A stretch of DNA of 64,000 nucleotides from contig DATKTO010000038.1 of the NCBI GenBank assembly GCA_035531075.1, positions 1 through 64,000 of the forward strand, in the 5' to 3' direction. The position numbers and the translations under genes are program-made. Source of the DNA: 39-52-133 sp035531075 (GTDB lineage Bacteria > Pseudomonadota > Gammaproteobacteria > Burkholderiales > Gallionellaceae). Below the pieces are notes generated by a model. The model did not search any database. It was not told where the DNA came from and was given only the letters and a program-made list of their open reading frames with translations. Shown here in pieces: positions 44,953-54,634 of the stretch; the stretch's first letter is position 1; every line of letters begins with the position of its first letter.

Positions 44953-45896
44953 CAGATCACATCCTCATCTGAAATATGAAAGCCATGGTGCCGCAAAGTC
45001 TTGATCAAGCCTACACGCAGGCCGGTGGCAGGCACAAAAGACATCGCCGTACGTGCAAGTTCAACATCGAGAATACTGCTCGGAATGTCCATTATTCGTG
45101 ATTCAGTTGGAACCGTCACAATTTGATGGCCTATTAGCCGTTCCATCAAATTTACGACTTCCTGCAATGAGTAGCCTTTACCTGATGCAATATTGATTAC
45201 CGATGGCAAACCATCCAGCGAACCACTTAACACCAACGCCTCAGCCACATCATCGATATAAATATAATCGCGAACCGAGCTTCCATTATCGCGCAAGGGC
45301 ACAGGTGTACCACGCAGTAGATTCCCGATAACGATTGCGATAAAACCCTGGCGGCCTAATAAGTTTTGATCTGGCCCATAAGGATTTGCAATCCGCAAGA
45401 CTCGAACTTCAATGCCATGTAACCGATGAGCTAACAACAAGTATTTCTCTACCGTAAGCTTGTGAATGCCATGAGCACTAATTGGATTGGTTGGTGCCGA
45501 CTCATTAATTGGCAAACAATCTTGTATCCCGTACACGGATGCTGAAGAAGCGAACACAATTCGTTTTATACCAGCTGCCACGCAGGCATCAACAAAATGC
45601 AATGAACCGACAACATTTTCATTGAGTTCCTTTGCCACATCTACATGCTGATCGCCCGGAACCGTACTAGACACTAAATGATATGCAACTGAAGCGCCCA
45701 GAAGTGCCGCTCTCAATGAATGTTGATCATGATAATCAGCCGTGATCCAAGTTACTTTTCCAGCAAATTCATCTGGACAAATGTGGCGATCCAATACGCT
45801 AACGTCATTGCCCTTCAAAAGCAGATTACGGATAACGGCCTTACCAATAAAGCCCGCGCCCAATACAGTGCAACGACGCTTAGTAGCTAATATCAT
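44952..45896 (-). CDS. NAD-dependent epimerase/dehydratase (extended SDR)
   Basis: 314 residues from MILATKRRCTVLGAGFIGKA, whose ATG overlaps the previous stop as ATGA. GAGFIG replaces the usual GGxGFIG. SSTVPGDQHVD, FASSASVYGIQD and ISAHGIHKLTVEKYLLL (with His in place of Tyr in the Y-x3-K position: HGIHKLTVEK) follow, then LRIANPYGPDQ. The missing catalytic tyrosine is odd for an active epimerase and should be checked. Its sugar substrate is unknown. More AT-rich than asnB next to it. Confidence 0.82.
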   Translation of the reverse strand: MILATKRRCTVLGAGFIGKAVIRNLLLKGNDVSVLDRHICPDEFAGKVTWITADYHDQHSLRAALLGASVAYHLVSSTVPGDQHVDVAKELNENVVGSLHFVDACVAAGIKRIVFASSASVYGIQDCLPINESAPTNPISAHGIHKLTVEKYLLLAHRLHGIEVRVLRIANPYGPDQNLLGRQGFIAIVIGNLLRGTPVPLRDNGSSVRDYIYIDDVAEALVLSGSLDGLPSVINIASGKGYSLQEVVNLMERLIGHQIVTVPTESRIMDIPSSILDVELARTAMSFVPATGLRVGLIKTLRHHGFHISDEDVI

Positions 45897-46978
45897 TTCA
45901 ACCCCAGTAAATTCTTGTAGAACTCGATACACGCAGAATGGCTATAGGCAGTTCGCGCACGCATCGCAGCTTGCTTCGATAATATTTCCACAAGACCATG
46001 GTCGTCGAGCAGTGTCTTAAGTGCATTGGCCAGCTCAATTGGCGCTTTGGGCGCAACCACAATACCGGCCTTGCCGTGATCCAGGATATCCGGGATGCCC
46101 CCAACCGAAGTCCCCACACAAGCAAGGCCCATCGTTATCGCCTCCAGCAATGCGACCGGAAAGCCTTCGAAATGCGAAGGAAAGACAAATATAGATGCGG
46201 CATCGAATTCGCGCATCAATCTTTGGCGATCAGAGACAGAGCCAACATATTCAACCTGAGCCGAAACTCCCCTATCACTTGACGCACGCTTCCAATAATC
46301 TTCTTTGCCGAACAACGGCCCCACTATACGCAGCCTGGCTTCTGGATGCGTGGCGCGCAGAATAGCCATCGCATCCAATAAGTCGATTATGCCCTTCTCT
46401 TCAATGATCCATCCTACATAAACAATTGTTAATTTCCGCAGCGCAGAATTTTCTGCCCGAGTGTGCTCAAAAAACTCCGGTGCCACTGTTGCGCCGACAA
46501 TTTTAATACCGGCAGAAGGAAAAATTGATCGATAATAGTTTTGCCACCCTTCTGATTGGGCGCCCAACACAAGCTGCGGATTACACAAAATTTGCGCCGA
46601 CACTTTCTTCAGTATGGGATGGCATTTGTCCCAGAAACTGGGGAAGTTGCCGTCAACCATGACGACAATAGGCTTTCGCCCCATCACTATCACCAGTAGC
46701 GCCCATAATATTTTCTCGAAAAATGAATTGCCCGCGCTTGAAAAGAAAAGAATTCTTCCATCTTTTCTAACACGCGCAATGGCAATTGCCAATTTAACAA
46801 GGTTCAACAGCGGGCGATATATTTTGGCAAATACCTTCGCGTCCTTTGCCATTGGCGATACAAAAAAAACATCACTCCGCTCCGCCAGATTTTGGTGCAA
46901 CATAGCGACAATAGAAGCTATGCCACCGACAGGTGGCGGAAGGGAGGCGTAAATTAATGCTACAGATTGCTTCGGCAT
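45893..46978 (-). CDS. Glycosyltransferase, family 4 type
   Basis: 361 residues. ALIYASLPPPVGGIASIVAM is the acceptor-side loop; IVYVGWIIEEKGIIDLLDAM and PSHFEGFPVALLEAITMGLACVG (E-x7-E) are donor-domain signatures. It sits between the putative polymerase gene and an SDR gene, and its stop overlaps the SDR start. Probably an O-unit glycosyltransferase of unknown linkage. Confidence 0.88.
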   Translation of the reverse strand: MPKQSVALIYASLPPPVGGIASIVAMLHQNLAERSDVFFVSPMAKDAKVFAKIYRPLLNLVKLAIAIARVRKDGRILFFSSAGNSFFEKILWALLVIVMGRKPIVVMVDGNFPSFWDKCHPILKKVSAQILCNPQLVLGAQSEGWQNYYRSIFPSAGIKIVGATVAPEFFEHTRAENSALRKLTIVYVGWIIEEKGIIDLLDAMAILRATHPEARLRIVGPLFGKEDYWKRASSDRGVSAQVEYVGSVSDRQRLMREFDAASIFVFPSHFEGFPVALLEAITMGLACVGTSVGGIPDILDHGKAGIVVAPKAPIELANALKTLLDDHGLVEILSKQAAMRARTAYSHSACIEFYKNLLGLK

Positions 46979-47030
46979 GGGGACGGGACTGTTGAAACCT
47001 TTTAATGTATTGGCTGATTTTTAATCGTGT

Positions 47031-48173
47031 CTAGCTTACTAGTCTAGACTTGGCACTGCGTTGTAAATATATCTCTCTGGAATATGTCACTAACATATAA
47101 ACAGCAAGCGGCGAGTGAATAAAATTATTATGTAAAAGAGAAGCCAGTATAAATACTGCGTAAAACCGAGCATGCTTCAACAGCGTCAAGAGGTATGCCA
47201 CTGCAAGGAAAATCCCACTTTGGGTCGCCAGATTAAATAACCCGATTTCACAAGACCCAATATGATCACCATAGGTCATTCTTATCCCCTCAGGAATACC
47301 ATTTTCTAATACTGAAGGAAATGGATTGAGGAGAAGTTTGTAGTATGCAGGATCGACAAGCTCTAAGATAATAACAACGGCTGAATTTTGGCTTCCGTCT
47401 TCATTGGCAAGTAAAACAAATTCAATCAGCGAGTCTACGTTCTTCACTAATAGATACAAAGATCCTAGCAAAAATACCACGGCCGCCCCAATCAATGCTC
47501 GTCGAAATTTAATCAAAAACCTTGCCACTGGCGATGTGGCGAGAAGATTTGCGACATAAGATGCGAATATAAATTTGCTATCAGCAAAATAAACAATCCA
47601 TACACCAAGGCCATATAGACGTCTCAATTGCCCATAATAGATTAACGCGATAGCCAAGAAAAAAGCGTTGAAATGCGCACTCAGAAATACGCCCCCAAAT
47701 CGCGATAGATTGAAATCTTCATTATAAGTGAGTGCAATAAATGGGAGCACCATTTCCGGCTCAAACCTATTGATTATCATCAAACATAAGCTAGTGATAA
47801 ATATTGGATAGATCAGTCTGGATTTGAAAGTAACTTTTGAAAAATACAGGAGACTTAGCACCGCCAGTCCATTTTGTTTTGCATTGACGCCGAAAGTTGC
47901 AAAATCCGTAGTTAATAACGAGGCGGTTGTTACAAAAGAGAATATAAAAAGCAACAAGACTTGCCATCGATCAAATTTAATAGTTGTACAAGCGTATAAC
48001 AATGCGGTTAGCAACATTAGTTCTACGGGAATCTGAAAGACTTTCAACGACGGTATCGTGGAGGCTAAGAACATCTGCAGAGCCGCAAGCGCGACAATAC
48101 CCTCATTTAGCAGTAGGTTGCTTGTTGAACGAGCAATGTATCCTTCCGTGTTGGCATTCGTCGAAGCCATCAT
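47031..48173 (-). CDS. Putative O-antigen polymerase (Wzy-like membrane protein)
   Basis: 380 residues from MMASTNANTEG; ATGA overlap with the GT2 gene upstream chooses this start over a longer one. It has about ten hydrophobic segments, a positively charged loop after ARFLIKFRRALIG, and a long polar loop (residues 255-315) typical of Wzy. There is little sequence conservation in this family, so the call rests on topology, length and position between glycosyltransferases. EpsG-like polymerases are an alternative. Confidence 0.65.
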   Translation of the reverse strand: MMASTNANTEGYIARSTSNLLLNEGIVALAALQMFLASTIPSLKVFQIPVELMLLTALLYACTTIKFDRWQVLLLFIFSFVTTASLLTTDFATFGVNAKQNGLAVLSLLYFSKVTFKSRLIYPIFITSLCLMIINRFEPEMVLPFIALTYNEDFNLSRFGGVFLSAHFNAFFLAIALIYYGQLRRLYGLGVWIVYFADSKFIFASYVANLLATSPVARFLIKFRRALIGAAVVFLLGSLYLLVKNVDSLIEFVLLANEDGSQNSAVVIILELVDPAYYKLLLNPFPSVLENGIPEGIRMTYGDHIGSCEIGLFNLATQSGIFLAVAYLLTLLKHARFYAVFILASLLHNNFIHSPLAVYMLVTYSREIYLQRSAKSRLVS

Positions 48174-49081
48174 TTTTTGTTGGCCTCGAATTTGCGTACC
48201 CCAATCAATACGACGATGAGCATGTAGCAAGCTCTCAATTTAATATTCCATGTTCCATTTAGCATGCAGAATGTTAATGCTCTTTTTACACCTCTATAAT
48301 CACCCGCAAGAAATAAGGATCTTGCCTTCGCATAACTAATTCTCGATTCGTGCTTGTACGTTTGCCTGTAGTCCAATAGTCTTATAAAGTCTTCAGTTGC
48401 GCATCGCATCGGTATTGACATGTCTTTTCTTGAGACTCCATTGCCGTGCAGCAGATAATAACCAAGCGTTTTTGGTATATATAAAAAAGCGTCAGATTTT
48501 TGCGCAACACGCAGCCAGAGGTTGTAGTCCTCACACCCTATCATTTGCCTATCTTCATCCAGGCCGCCAATTTGGGTTAATAGATTTTTTCGTACCACCA
48601 CAGATGAGTTGGCAATGACATTCCCTCCCGCCAAGAGATCAATTAAAACCGGCTTACTTAGCTGCCGACTTTTGACAACACTAGCTTTGAATATCGAAGG
48701 TTTTTCTCTGACAATTCTTAGATCATGGTAAAAAAAATCAACCCCGTTATTTTGTTCCTTTAAACATTCAAGAAGCTTGCATGGAACCCACCAGTCATCA
48801 GAATCCAAGAACGCTACCCACTCACCTTTAGCGGCAAGAATTCCTCGGTTTCGTGAAGCGGCAATCACACCGTTATTATGAATTTTTAATAGACTTATTC
48901 GTGGATCTGCGAATCTTTCTACAACGTCATCGGTGTTATCTTGCGAGTGGTTGTCTATAACGATAGCTTCCCAGTTTGTATAAGTCTGATCCAGCACCGA
49001 TTGCAGAGCACGGCCTAAAAAGTGTGCGTGGTTATAGGTTGGGATGACCACGGAAACAAGTGCTCTTTTCGTAACATTCAT
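48170..49081 (-). CDS. Glycosyltransferase family 2
   Basis: 303 residues. VSVVIPTYNHAHFLGRALQS, AIVIDNHSQDNTD, ASRNRGILAAKGEWVAFLDSDDWW (DSDD metal site) and MIGCEDYNLWLRVAQ (ED motif) define a canonical GT2 enzyme. It overlaps its neighbours on both sides by 4 bases (ATGA), so it is tightly coupled to the SDR upstream and the polymerase downstream. Confidence 0.92.
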   Translation of the reverse strand: MNVTKRALVSVVIPTYNHAHFLGRALQSVLDQTYTNWEAIVIDNHSQDNTDDVVERFADPRISLLKIHNNGVIAASRNRGILAAKGEWVAFLDSDDWWVPCKLLECLKEQNNGVDFFYHDLRIVREKPSIFKASVVKSRQLSKPVLIDLLAGGNVIANSSVVVRKNLLTQIGGLDEDRQMIGCEDYNLWLRVAQKSDAFLYIPKTLGYYLLHGNGVSRKDMSIPMRCATEDFIRLLDYRQTYKHESRISYAKARSLFLAGDYRGVKRALTFCMLNGTWNIKLRACYMLIVVLIGVRKFEANKK

Positions 49082-50040
49082 GCTTTTCCACTTCGGGATG
49101 GATTGAATGATGCATTACAGAAAGCCAGTAATCTATCAATTTCAATGTTGTTATCATGATCCACGTATAATCCAATCTTCGCCAATCGTTCTGGCCGAAA
49201 TTCCAGTATCTCGTGTTTCTCGTCGGCTCCCGTCTCTGGGTGCCTTAATTCTGGCTCAAAACCCAAAATAAGTTTGCCCCGCTGCTGAATCAACTGGGCC
49301 ATTTCAAGTACAGATTGCGATACGCCGGAGCCCACATTGAAAAGGTTCGGCCGTAGCGAATCTGAATCCTGCAAAGACAGTCTTTCAATCACGCGACAAA
49401 CTTGTTGCATGGAAATAAAATCCCGCTGCTGCAAGCCGCTTGAGCGTAAGACCATTTTGCCTGCTTGCACTGCTTGGCGACAAAGGTCATTCACCAGCAG
49501 CATCCAGCAATTCACGCCCTGATGTGCTGGTGCGCCAAAGGCATTGGACAAGCGCAGCACGATGCCTTCGATTCGGCCGCGTTCGCTAGCGCTCAACACA
49601 ACATTCTCACCAGCTAGGTGCGATGTGGCATAGGGATGCAGGTTGTGCGGGCAGCTCTCTTCAGTAATAGTTCCCAGAAGAGGGTTGGCATACACATGCG
49701 CCGTGGATAGGCAGACAAACCTCTTCACGCCCGACCGGCTTGCAGCCTCAAGCAAACGTGCCGTGGCTAACCCGTTAAATTCTAGTGCAGCCACTGGGTC
49801 TGTCAAACAGTCCTGCGCGTTCATCCCTGCCGCGTGTATCACCACATCGGCACCGTTACAGGCATGCTCCAAGTCACGGCCATCATGCCATTTTGTCTGC
49901 TTCACTTCCGCTTGAGGCAACCAATCAGGTGGACTACTTGCGTTGCGAGACCCAAGAATGATTTCATGCCCAGCTTGATGCAAATGCTGTGCCAGGCGCC
50001 CGCCGATAAACCCACCCCCACCGGTAATCAGAATACGCAT
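49078..50040 (-). CDS. NAD-dependent SDR, candidate reductase/epimerase of the CDP-6-deoxyhexose pathway
   Basis: 320 residues: MRILITGGGGFIGGRLAQHL, VIHAAGMNAQDCL, CLSTAHVYANP and the catalytic HPYATSHLAGENVVL (Y-x3-H, with His where Lys is usual). Position directly after rfbF, the cupin and rfbG suggests it acts on a CDP-4-keto-6-deoxyhexose as the final reductase. The Lys-to-His change in the catalytic pair is unusual and lowers confidence in ordinary SDR chemistry. Confidence 0.82.
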   Translation of the reverse strand: MRILITGGGGFIGGRLAQHLHQAGHEIILGSRNASSPPDWLPQAEVKQTKWHDGRDLEHACNGADVVIHAAGMNAQDCLTDPVAALEFNGLATARLLEAASRSGVKRFVCLSTAHVYANPLLGTITEESCPHNLHPYATSHLAGENVVLSASERGRIEGIVLRLSNAFGAPAHQGVNCWMLLVNDLCRQAVQAGKMVLRSSGLQQRDFISMQQVCRVIERLSLQDSDSLRPNLFNVGSGVSQSVLEMAQLIQQRGKLILGFEPELRHPETGADEKHEILEFRPERLAKIGLYVDHDNNIEIDRLLAFCNASFNPSRSGKA

Positions 50041-50047
50041 GAATAAT

Positions 50048-50809
50048 CTAAGCTAACCAAGGAGCACCCTTGGCCCACAGCGACTCCAGCAGTTCATGAT
50101 CGCGTTTGGTATCCATGCAATGCCAGAAGCCATCGTGCCGATAGGCCATCAACTGGCCTGCTTTGGTTGCCTGCTCCAACGGCTCACGCTCAAGCATCGT
50201 GCTATCCCCGGCGATCAAATCAAAGAAAGCAGGCTCAAATACAAAAAAACCGCCATTGATCCAGCCATCATGTAGCTGCGGTTTTTCTTGAAAACTCGCT
50301 ACACGACCGCCATCCATTTCTAGTTCCCCAAAACGGGCTGCGGGTCGAACGGCTGATACCGTAACCATTTTGCCGTGGCTACGGTGAAAGGCCAACAGCG
50401 CGTCCAGGTCGATATTGGCCACACCATCTCCGTAGGTCAACATACAGGTTTCGTTGCCGATGAATGAACGCATACGCTTGACACGACCACCGGTCATTGA
50501 TGTGTCCCCCGTATTGACCAAGGTCACCTTCCAGTCTACAGGATCGATCTGATGCGGTTTAACATTACCTGAGGCGAGATCCACCGTGAAATCTGCATTA
50601 AGTGCCCGATAGTTAAGGAAATACTCCTTTATCACTTCAGCTTTGTATCCCAATGCGACATAAAAATCTTTGTGCCCAAAGTTTGCATAGGTTTGCATGA
50701 TATGCCAGAGAATCGGCTTGCCACCGACCGGAACCATGGGTTTAGGGATGACATCAGTGTATTCAGAAAGGCGTGTGCCAAAACCGCCTGCCAATAAGAT
50801 TACCTTCAT
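50048..50809 (-). CDS. rfbF: Glucose-1-phosphate cytidylyltransferase
   Basis: 253 residues, the normal RfbF length. MKVILLAGGFGTRLSEYTDV is the nucleotidyltransferase signature; IPKPMVPVGGKPILWHIMQTY, YGDGVANIDL and GGFFVFEP follow. It makes CDP-glucose, the substrate of rfbG two genes upstream in the same operon. Assigned as CTP- rather than TTP-dependent by similarity of these motifs to RfbF and by the rfbG partner. Confidence 0.95.
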   Translation of the reverse strand: MKVILLAGGFGTRLSEYTDVIPKPMVPVGGKPILWHIMQTYANFGHKDFYVALGYKAEVIKEYFLNYRALNADFTVDLASGNVKPHQIDPVDWKVTLVNTGDTSMTGGRVKRMRSFIGNETCMLTYGDGVANIDLDALLAFHRSHGKMVTVSAVRPAARFGELEMDGGRVASFQEKPQLHDGWINGGFFVFEPAFFDLIAGDSTMLEREPLEQATKAGQLMAYRHDGFWHCMDTKRDHELLESLWAKGAPWLA

Positions 50810-50812
50810 TGC

Positions 50813-51232
50813 TCAACTCCATTCATATTTAATTTCTGATAACGCAAGACGCTCAACTTCATTGGGATCATGTGGAATGTTGGCGATGTTCAGTACCAGG
50901 CTTTGTGGCGCTGCGAGCCCTTGAAAACCGAACCAGATGCCCGGCGGCACGGTGATGCGCGCATATCGGGCAACACCAATTTCCTCAATCCGCAATTCAT
51001 CAGTTCCATCCAGACGAAACACAAACCGCACATTCCCCACGGGCACGATAACATTCATCGTCATGCGCGTATGACGCTTCCAGGCCTTGACTGCACCGGC
51101 ATCCACCCAGGAAAAATATGCCTCACCAAAACCTGCATAACCTGCATCGCTCTGCTTCATTGCATGCAGCACATCTCCGCCTGCTGTCGCGATGCGCGCC
51201 AGTGGCGTAACAACCACCTCATTTAGACTCAT
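50813..51232 (-). CDS. RmlC-like cupin, dTDP-4-dehydrorhamnose 3,5-epimerase-related
   Basis: 139 residues starting MSLNEVVVTPLARIATAGGD at an ATG that overlaps the rfbG stop (ATGA). YAGFGEAYFSWVDAGAVKAW, MNVIVPVGNVRFVF and VPPGIWFGFQGL follow the RmlC beta-jelly-roll order, but it is shorter than true RmlC (about 180). Between rfbF and rfbG it is best read as a 3- or 5-epimerase acting on CDP-4-keto-6-deoxyglucose. Confidence 0.78.
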   Translation of the reverse strand: MSLNEVVVTPLARIATAGGDVLHAMKQSDAGYAGFGEAYFSWVDAGAVKAWKRHTRMTMNVIVPVGNVRFVFRLDGTDELRIEEIGVARYARITVPPGIWFGFQGLAAPQSLVLNIANIPHDPNEVERLALSEIKYEWS

Positions 51233-52344
51233 TTTGCCCACGCCAACCCATGTTGACCGGCTAACGTCGTATATGCCTCAATCTGCGATCGAGTAGTGGC
51301 GGCAATTTGTTCTGGGTGTTGGTAGTATGAGCGGTACCATTCTGCAGTCATGCGTACCGTATCTTCAAAACCCATCACCGCATTCCAACGCAAATAATGC
51401 AGCGCCTTATCGCAATTGAGCTTTAACAGGCCTGATTCATACGGCCCCGCCGCCGACTGCGAGATATCCTGCCAACGCACCTGATCCCAGTGCAGTGACA
51501 TTTGCCTCACCAGCTCCAGCACACTGTGATTTTGCTGCGCCTGAGGTCCGAAGTTGAACGGCTCGCCATGCAACTCAGGCCGCTGGTACAGTGCAACGGC
51601 AAGGCTCAAATAGCCGCTCAGCGGCTCAAGCACATGCTGCCAGGGCCGTGTTGAGTGCGGATTGCGCAGCTCAACGACCTTGTTATTCGACCACGCCCTC
51701 ACGCAATCCGGCACGATACGATCAGCAGCCCAATCCCCCCCGCCGATCACATTGCCCGCCCTTGCGGAGGCAATACGTACATTGCTCGTCGCCTTGGGGA
51801 AATACGACTTGATATGTGAGCGAATGGCCAGTTCCGCAGCGCCTTTGGAAGCACTGTACGGATCGGGGCCGCCCATGGCATCGGTTTCACGGTAACCCCA
51901 CACCCACTCTACGTTGTCATAACACTTGTCGCTGGTAATAATCACTGCAGCACAAGGCTTCTCCAATTTGCGCAGAGCTTCAAGCACATGCAGGGTACCG
52001 AGCACATTGGTCTGCCAAGTTTCAATAGGGTCATCATAGGATCGCCGTACCAGTGCCTGCGCAGCGAGGTGAAACACAAAATCGGGCTGCGCAGAAATTA
52101 TTGCATCTGCCAATGCAGCCTTGTCGCGTATGTCAATACGCAGGTCAGTTATACCGTCAGCCAGACGCGCGACAGCAAAATGAGACGGAACGGATGGTGG
52201 GTCGAGGGCGATGCCCACCACCTTAGCCCCCAACTGTTTAAGCCAAGCAGTAAGCCATGCTCCTTTAAAACCGGTGTGTCCGGTGACAAGAACTGTGCGC
52301 CCGAAAAATTCAGAGCCAACTAACGACGATTTTTGTTTACTCAT
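51229..52344 (-). CDS. rfbG: CDP-glucose 4,6-dehydratase
   Basis: 371 residues: VLVTGHTGFKGAWLTAWLKQ is the characteristic RfbG N-terminus; HLAAQALVRRSYDDPIETW, TSDKCYDN and DPYSASKGAAELAI (Y-x3-K) follow, then STRPWQHVLEPLSGYL. Converts CDP-glucose to CDP-4-keto-6-deoxyglucose. First gene of the rfbG-cupin-rfbF-SDR block. No rfbH (3-dehydrase) is present in the window. Confidence 0.96.
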   Translation of the reverse strand: MSKQKSSLVGSEFFGRTVLVTGHTGFKGAWLTAWLKQLGAKVVGIALDPPSVPSHFAVARLADGITDLRIDIRDKAALADAIISAQPDFVFHLAAQALVRRSYDDPIETWQTNVLGTLHVLEALRKLEKPCAAVIITSDKCYDNVEWVWGYRETDAMGGPDPYSASKGAAELAIRSHIKSYFPKATSNVRIASARAGNVIGGGDWAADRIVPDCVRAWSNNKVVELRNPHSTRPWQHVLEPLSGYLSLAVALYQRPELHGEPFNFGPQAQQNHSVLELVRQMSLHWDQVRWQDISQSAAGPYESGLLKLNCDKALHYLRWNAVMGFEDTVRMTAEWYRSYYQHPEQIAATTRSQIEAYTTLAGQHGLAWAK

Positions 52345-52523
52345 GTTACGAATTAAAACACCAGATCGCTGCGGTTAAAAAAATATGCGGCAACAACTTA
52401 ATTCTCAGTGACTAATATATCAGCAAGAATTTAATTGGTCGCCACCTCATTTGATCATATTGACCAACTTATCCATTTAGATGGTGCAAGATTCCACGAC
52501 AAATATCATACCATCGCCAAAAT

Positions 52524-53183
52524 TTATACGCCTTCGGTAGTAAATATCTTTACCACTTTTGCCGGATTACCCGCCGCTAGGCAATTCGGCGGGATATCCC
52601 TATTAACAATGCTGCCCGCGGCAATAACCGAGTTATCCCCAATGGTTACCCCTTTTAAAATGATAACATTAAGTCCAATATAAACATCGTCGCCAATTAT
52701 GACTGGCGCATCGTATTCATCTCCGGAGTAGGTCCAGCGTGACTCGGGCGGCCATACTGGATGTGCATCTGTATCCATAATCTGGCAATTGCCAGCTATC
52801 ATCGTCCTGTTTCCAATGCTGATGGTCTTTGAGCGTGCCATAATACAAATCGAATTAAACGCAACATTGTTTCCGATCTTAACTTTAGCGGAGGGGAAAA
52901 ATGTTCTGATCTTAGACTGTGAGTAAATATTTAGCCCATAAAGATATGGGCTGGAAACAACCTCCAGATTGGAGCCGATACTAATCTCGCTACCCGGGAA
53001 TCGGTTTAGATAAAACCGCCCACAAACATTGGCACCAGGCTTGAGGCTCACCCCCACCAAGAGGCATTTTAGGCTAAATATTGCAGTTGAAAGCTTGCAA
53101 TCCAGTTTATACTTAGCTACGAAAGCATAATAAACTAAAATGTCCTTTAATTTGTGGCGCGGACGTTGCCTGAATAATTTCAT
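52524..53183 (-). CDS. Hexapeptide-repeat (LbH) acyltransferase
   Basis: 219 residues. A left-handed beta-helix is visible from the isoleucine-rich hexads, e.g. ISIGNRTMIAGNCQIMDTDAHPV, DDVYIGLNVIILKGVTIGDNSVIAAGSIV and the closing NRDIPPNCLAAGNPAKVVK. The histidine in DTDAHPV is the likely catalytic base. This resembles O-acetyltransferases of polysaccharide clusters. Flanked by gaps of about 180 and 220 bp with no gene. Confidence 0.87.
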   Translation of the reverse strand: MKLFRQRPRHKLKDILVYYAFVAKYKLDCKLSTAIFSLKCLLVGVSLKPGANVCGRFYLNRFPGSEISIGSNLEVVSSPYLYGLNIYSQSKIRTFFPSAKVKIGNNVAFNSICIMARSKTISIGNRTMIAGNCQIMDTDAHPVWPPESRWTYSGDEYDAPVIIGDDVYIGLNVIILKGVTIGDNSVIAAGSIVNRDIPPNCLAAGNPAKVVKIFTTEGV

Positions 53184-53407
53184 GTAGTGACCTTGCCTAT
53201 ATATTCGTATATCTTAACGCGCGCTATGCAACATCCTTCATCTGTGCCGCAAACCAGTTTTTCTCGAGCTGCTTCGTACTAGCCACTGCGAATTAGCGGT
53301 CACGCACGCCAAAGTAATATCCCAGATTGAAACCTTCAGCTTATTAACAGGTAGAGTAGCAAGGAGTTGAGCATTAATTACGACTTGTCTGATTCTTTAT
53401 ATGATAG

Positions 53408-54634
53408 TTACTCAATCAATCGCCTATAGTTACGAGCCATCATATCAGCCGTAAATCTTTGTTCAAAAGCTTGGCGTCCTTTCAGCCCCAAGTCCGATGC
53501 CAAGGCTGGATCTCCGAGGATAATCTTGATTGCCTCTGCAAATGATTCTGGTACCTCTTTTGAACAAACATAGCCGGCGCCACTATCCGCAAGCACCTCT
53601 GGCATACCACCAACATCGGTTGTGACCACGGGAACGCCAAACGCCATCGCCTCAATGATTGTCAGGCCAAATGATTCGTGTGACTGGGACGGTACAACCA
53701 GCACACTGGCATTAGCAATCAATGAAGTCGTATTAGCGGTAAAGTCATTTAGAAATACATGGCGTCCAAGCTCTAAACGCTGTACTTCGTCTGCGACTCG
53801 TTTTTTTTCATGCGGCTTGCCATATCCATAAATACGAAGTCGAACATCAGGAAAATCCTTAATTACCATTTGAAACGCTTGCAAAAGATAAACATGGCCT
53901 TTTCTTGATTCATAGGTCGCAAGCATTAAGCAGTAGCGTTCATTGGCATATTGATTTGTTGAATCATCCTTAAAGCCATTTGAAACCAATTTCGGATCTT
54001 CGATGCCATTGTAGATGTAGCACATCTTGGTACAACCCATAAATGCCTTAAGATTTCTTAATGATCCGAGGCAATCTTTGGATACACTAACAAACTGCCT
54101 CACAGATCGAATAACGGCCACATCAATAAGATATTCCATCAAACTAAAATACCAAGGGGGGTTGATGGCTGAATTGTGAAAATTAAACGTTGCAAAAGGC
54201 TTCTTACCAGAAAGCCGCCAAGCAATGGCCGCACATCTGCCGAGAAGGCTTGCAGGATAACCACCATTGACCACAATTAAACGATCAAAGTCGCTGCGCT
54301 TAAAAAACAAAGTTAGCGTAAATAAGTACCAAGGGAAAAGTATCGGATACTGCAACACGCGGTAAGCAAGAACAAAGAATGCACGAACAGGAAAAGATTG
54401 ACTGAAATATAAGGAACCTCGTCCTTGAGCAATTTTACTAGTGAAGATTCGATCATATTTTATGATCTCTAAAGGATGAACCGTTCTCTCAGCAATGGTC
54501 TCAAGACCTGGATGAGAACTATTACATACCAATACCAAATCATCTTGTAAGTCTGTCCAAGCATTAAATAGATTTACTAGAAAAGTGTCCAAGCCTCCTT
54601 TGTAATTATTTTCGGTAAAAAAACAAATTTTCAT
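53408..54634 (-). CDS. Glycosyltransferase, family 4 type
   Basis: 408 residues. ICFFTENNYKGGLDTFLVNL has the GG(x)DTF acceptor loop. LMLATYESRKGHVYLLQAFQ and VVPSQSHESFGLTIIEAMAFGVPVVT (E-x7-E) are donor-domain signatures. It is co-translated with the methyltransferase-like gene upstream (ATGA overlap) and is markedly AT-rich. Confidence 0.9.
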   Translation of the reverse strand: MKICFFTENNYKGGLDTFLVNLFNAWTDLQDDLVLVCNSSHPGLETIAERTVHPLEIIKYDRIFTSKIAQGRGSLYFSQSFPVRAFFVLAYRVLQYPILFPWYLFTLTLFFKRSDFDRLIVVNGGYPASLLGRCAAIAWRLSGKKPFATFNFHNSAINPPWYFSLMEYLIDVAVIRSVRQFVSVSKDCLGSLRNLKAFMGCTKMCYIYNGIEDPKLVSNGFKDDSTNQYANERYCLMLATYESRKGHVYLLQAFQMVIKDFPDVRLRIYGYGKPHEKKRVADEVQRLELGRHVFLNDFTANTTSLIANASVLVVPSQSHESFGLTIIEAMAFGVPVVTTDVGGMPEVLADSGAGYVCSKEVPESFAEAIKIILGDPALASDLGLKGRQAFEQRFTADMMARNYRRLIE

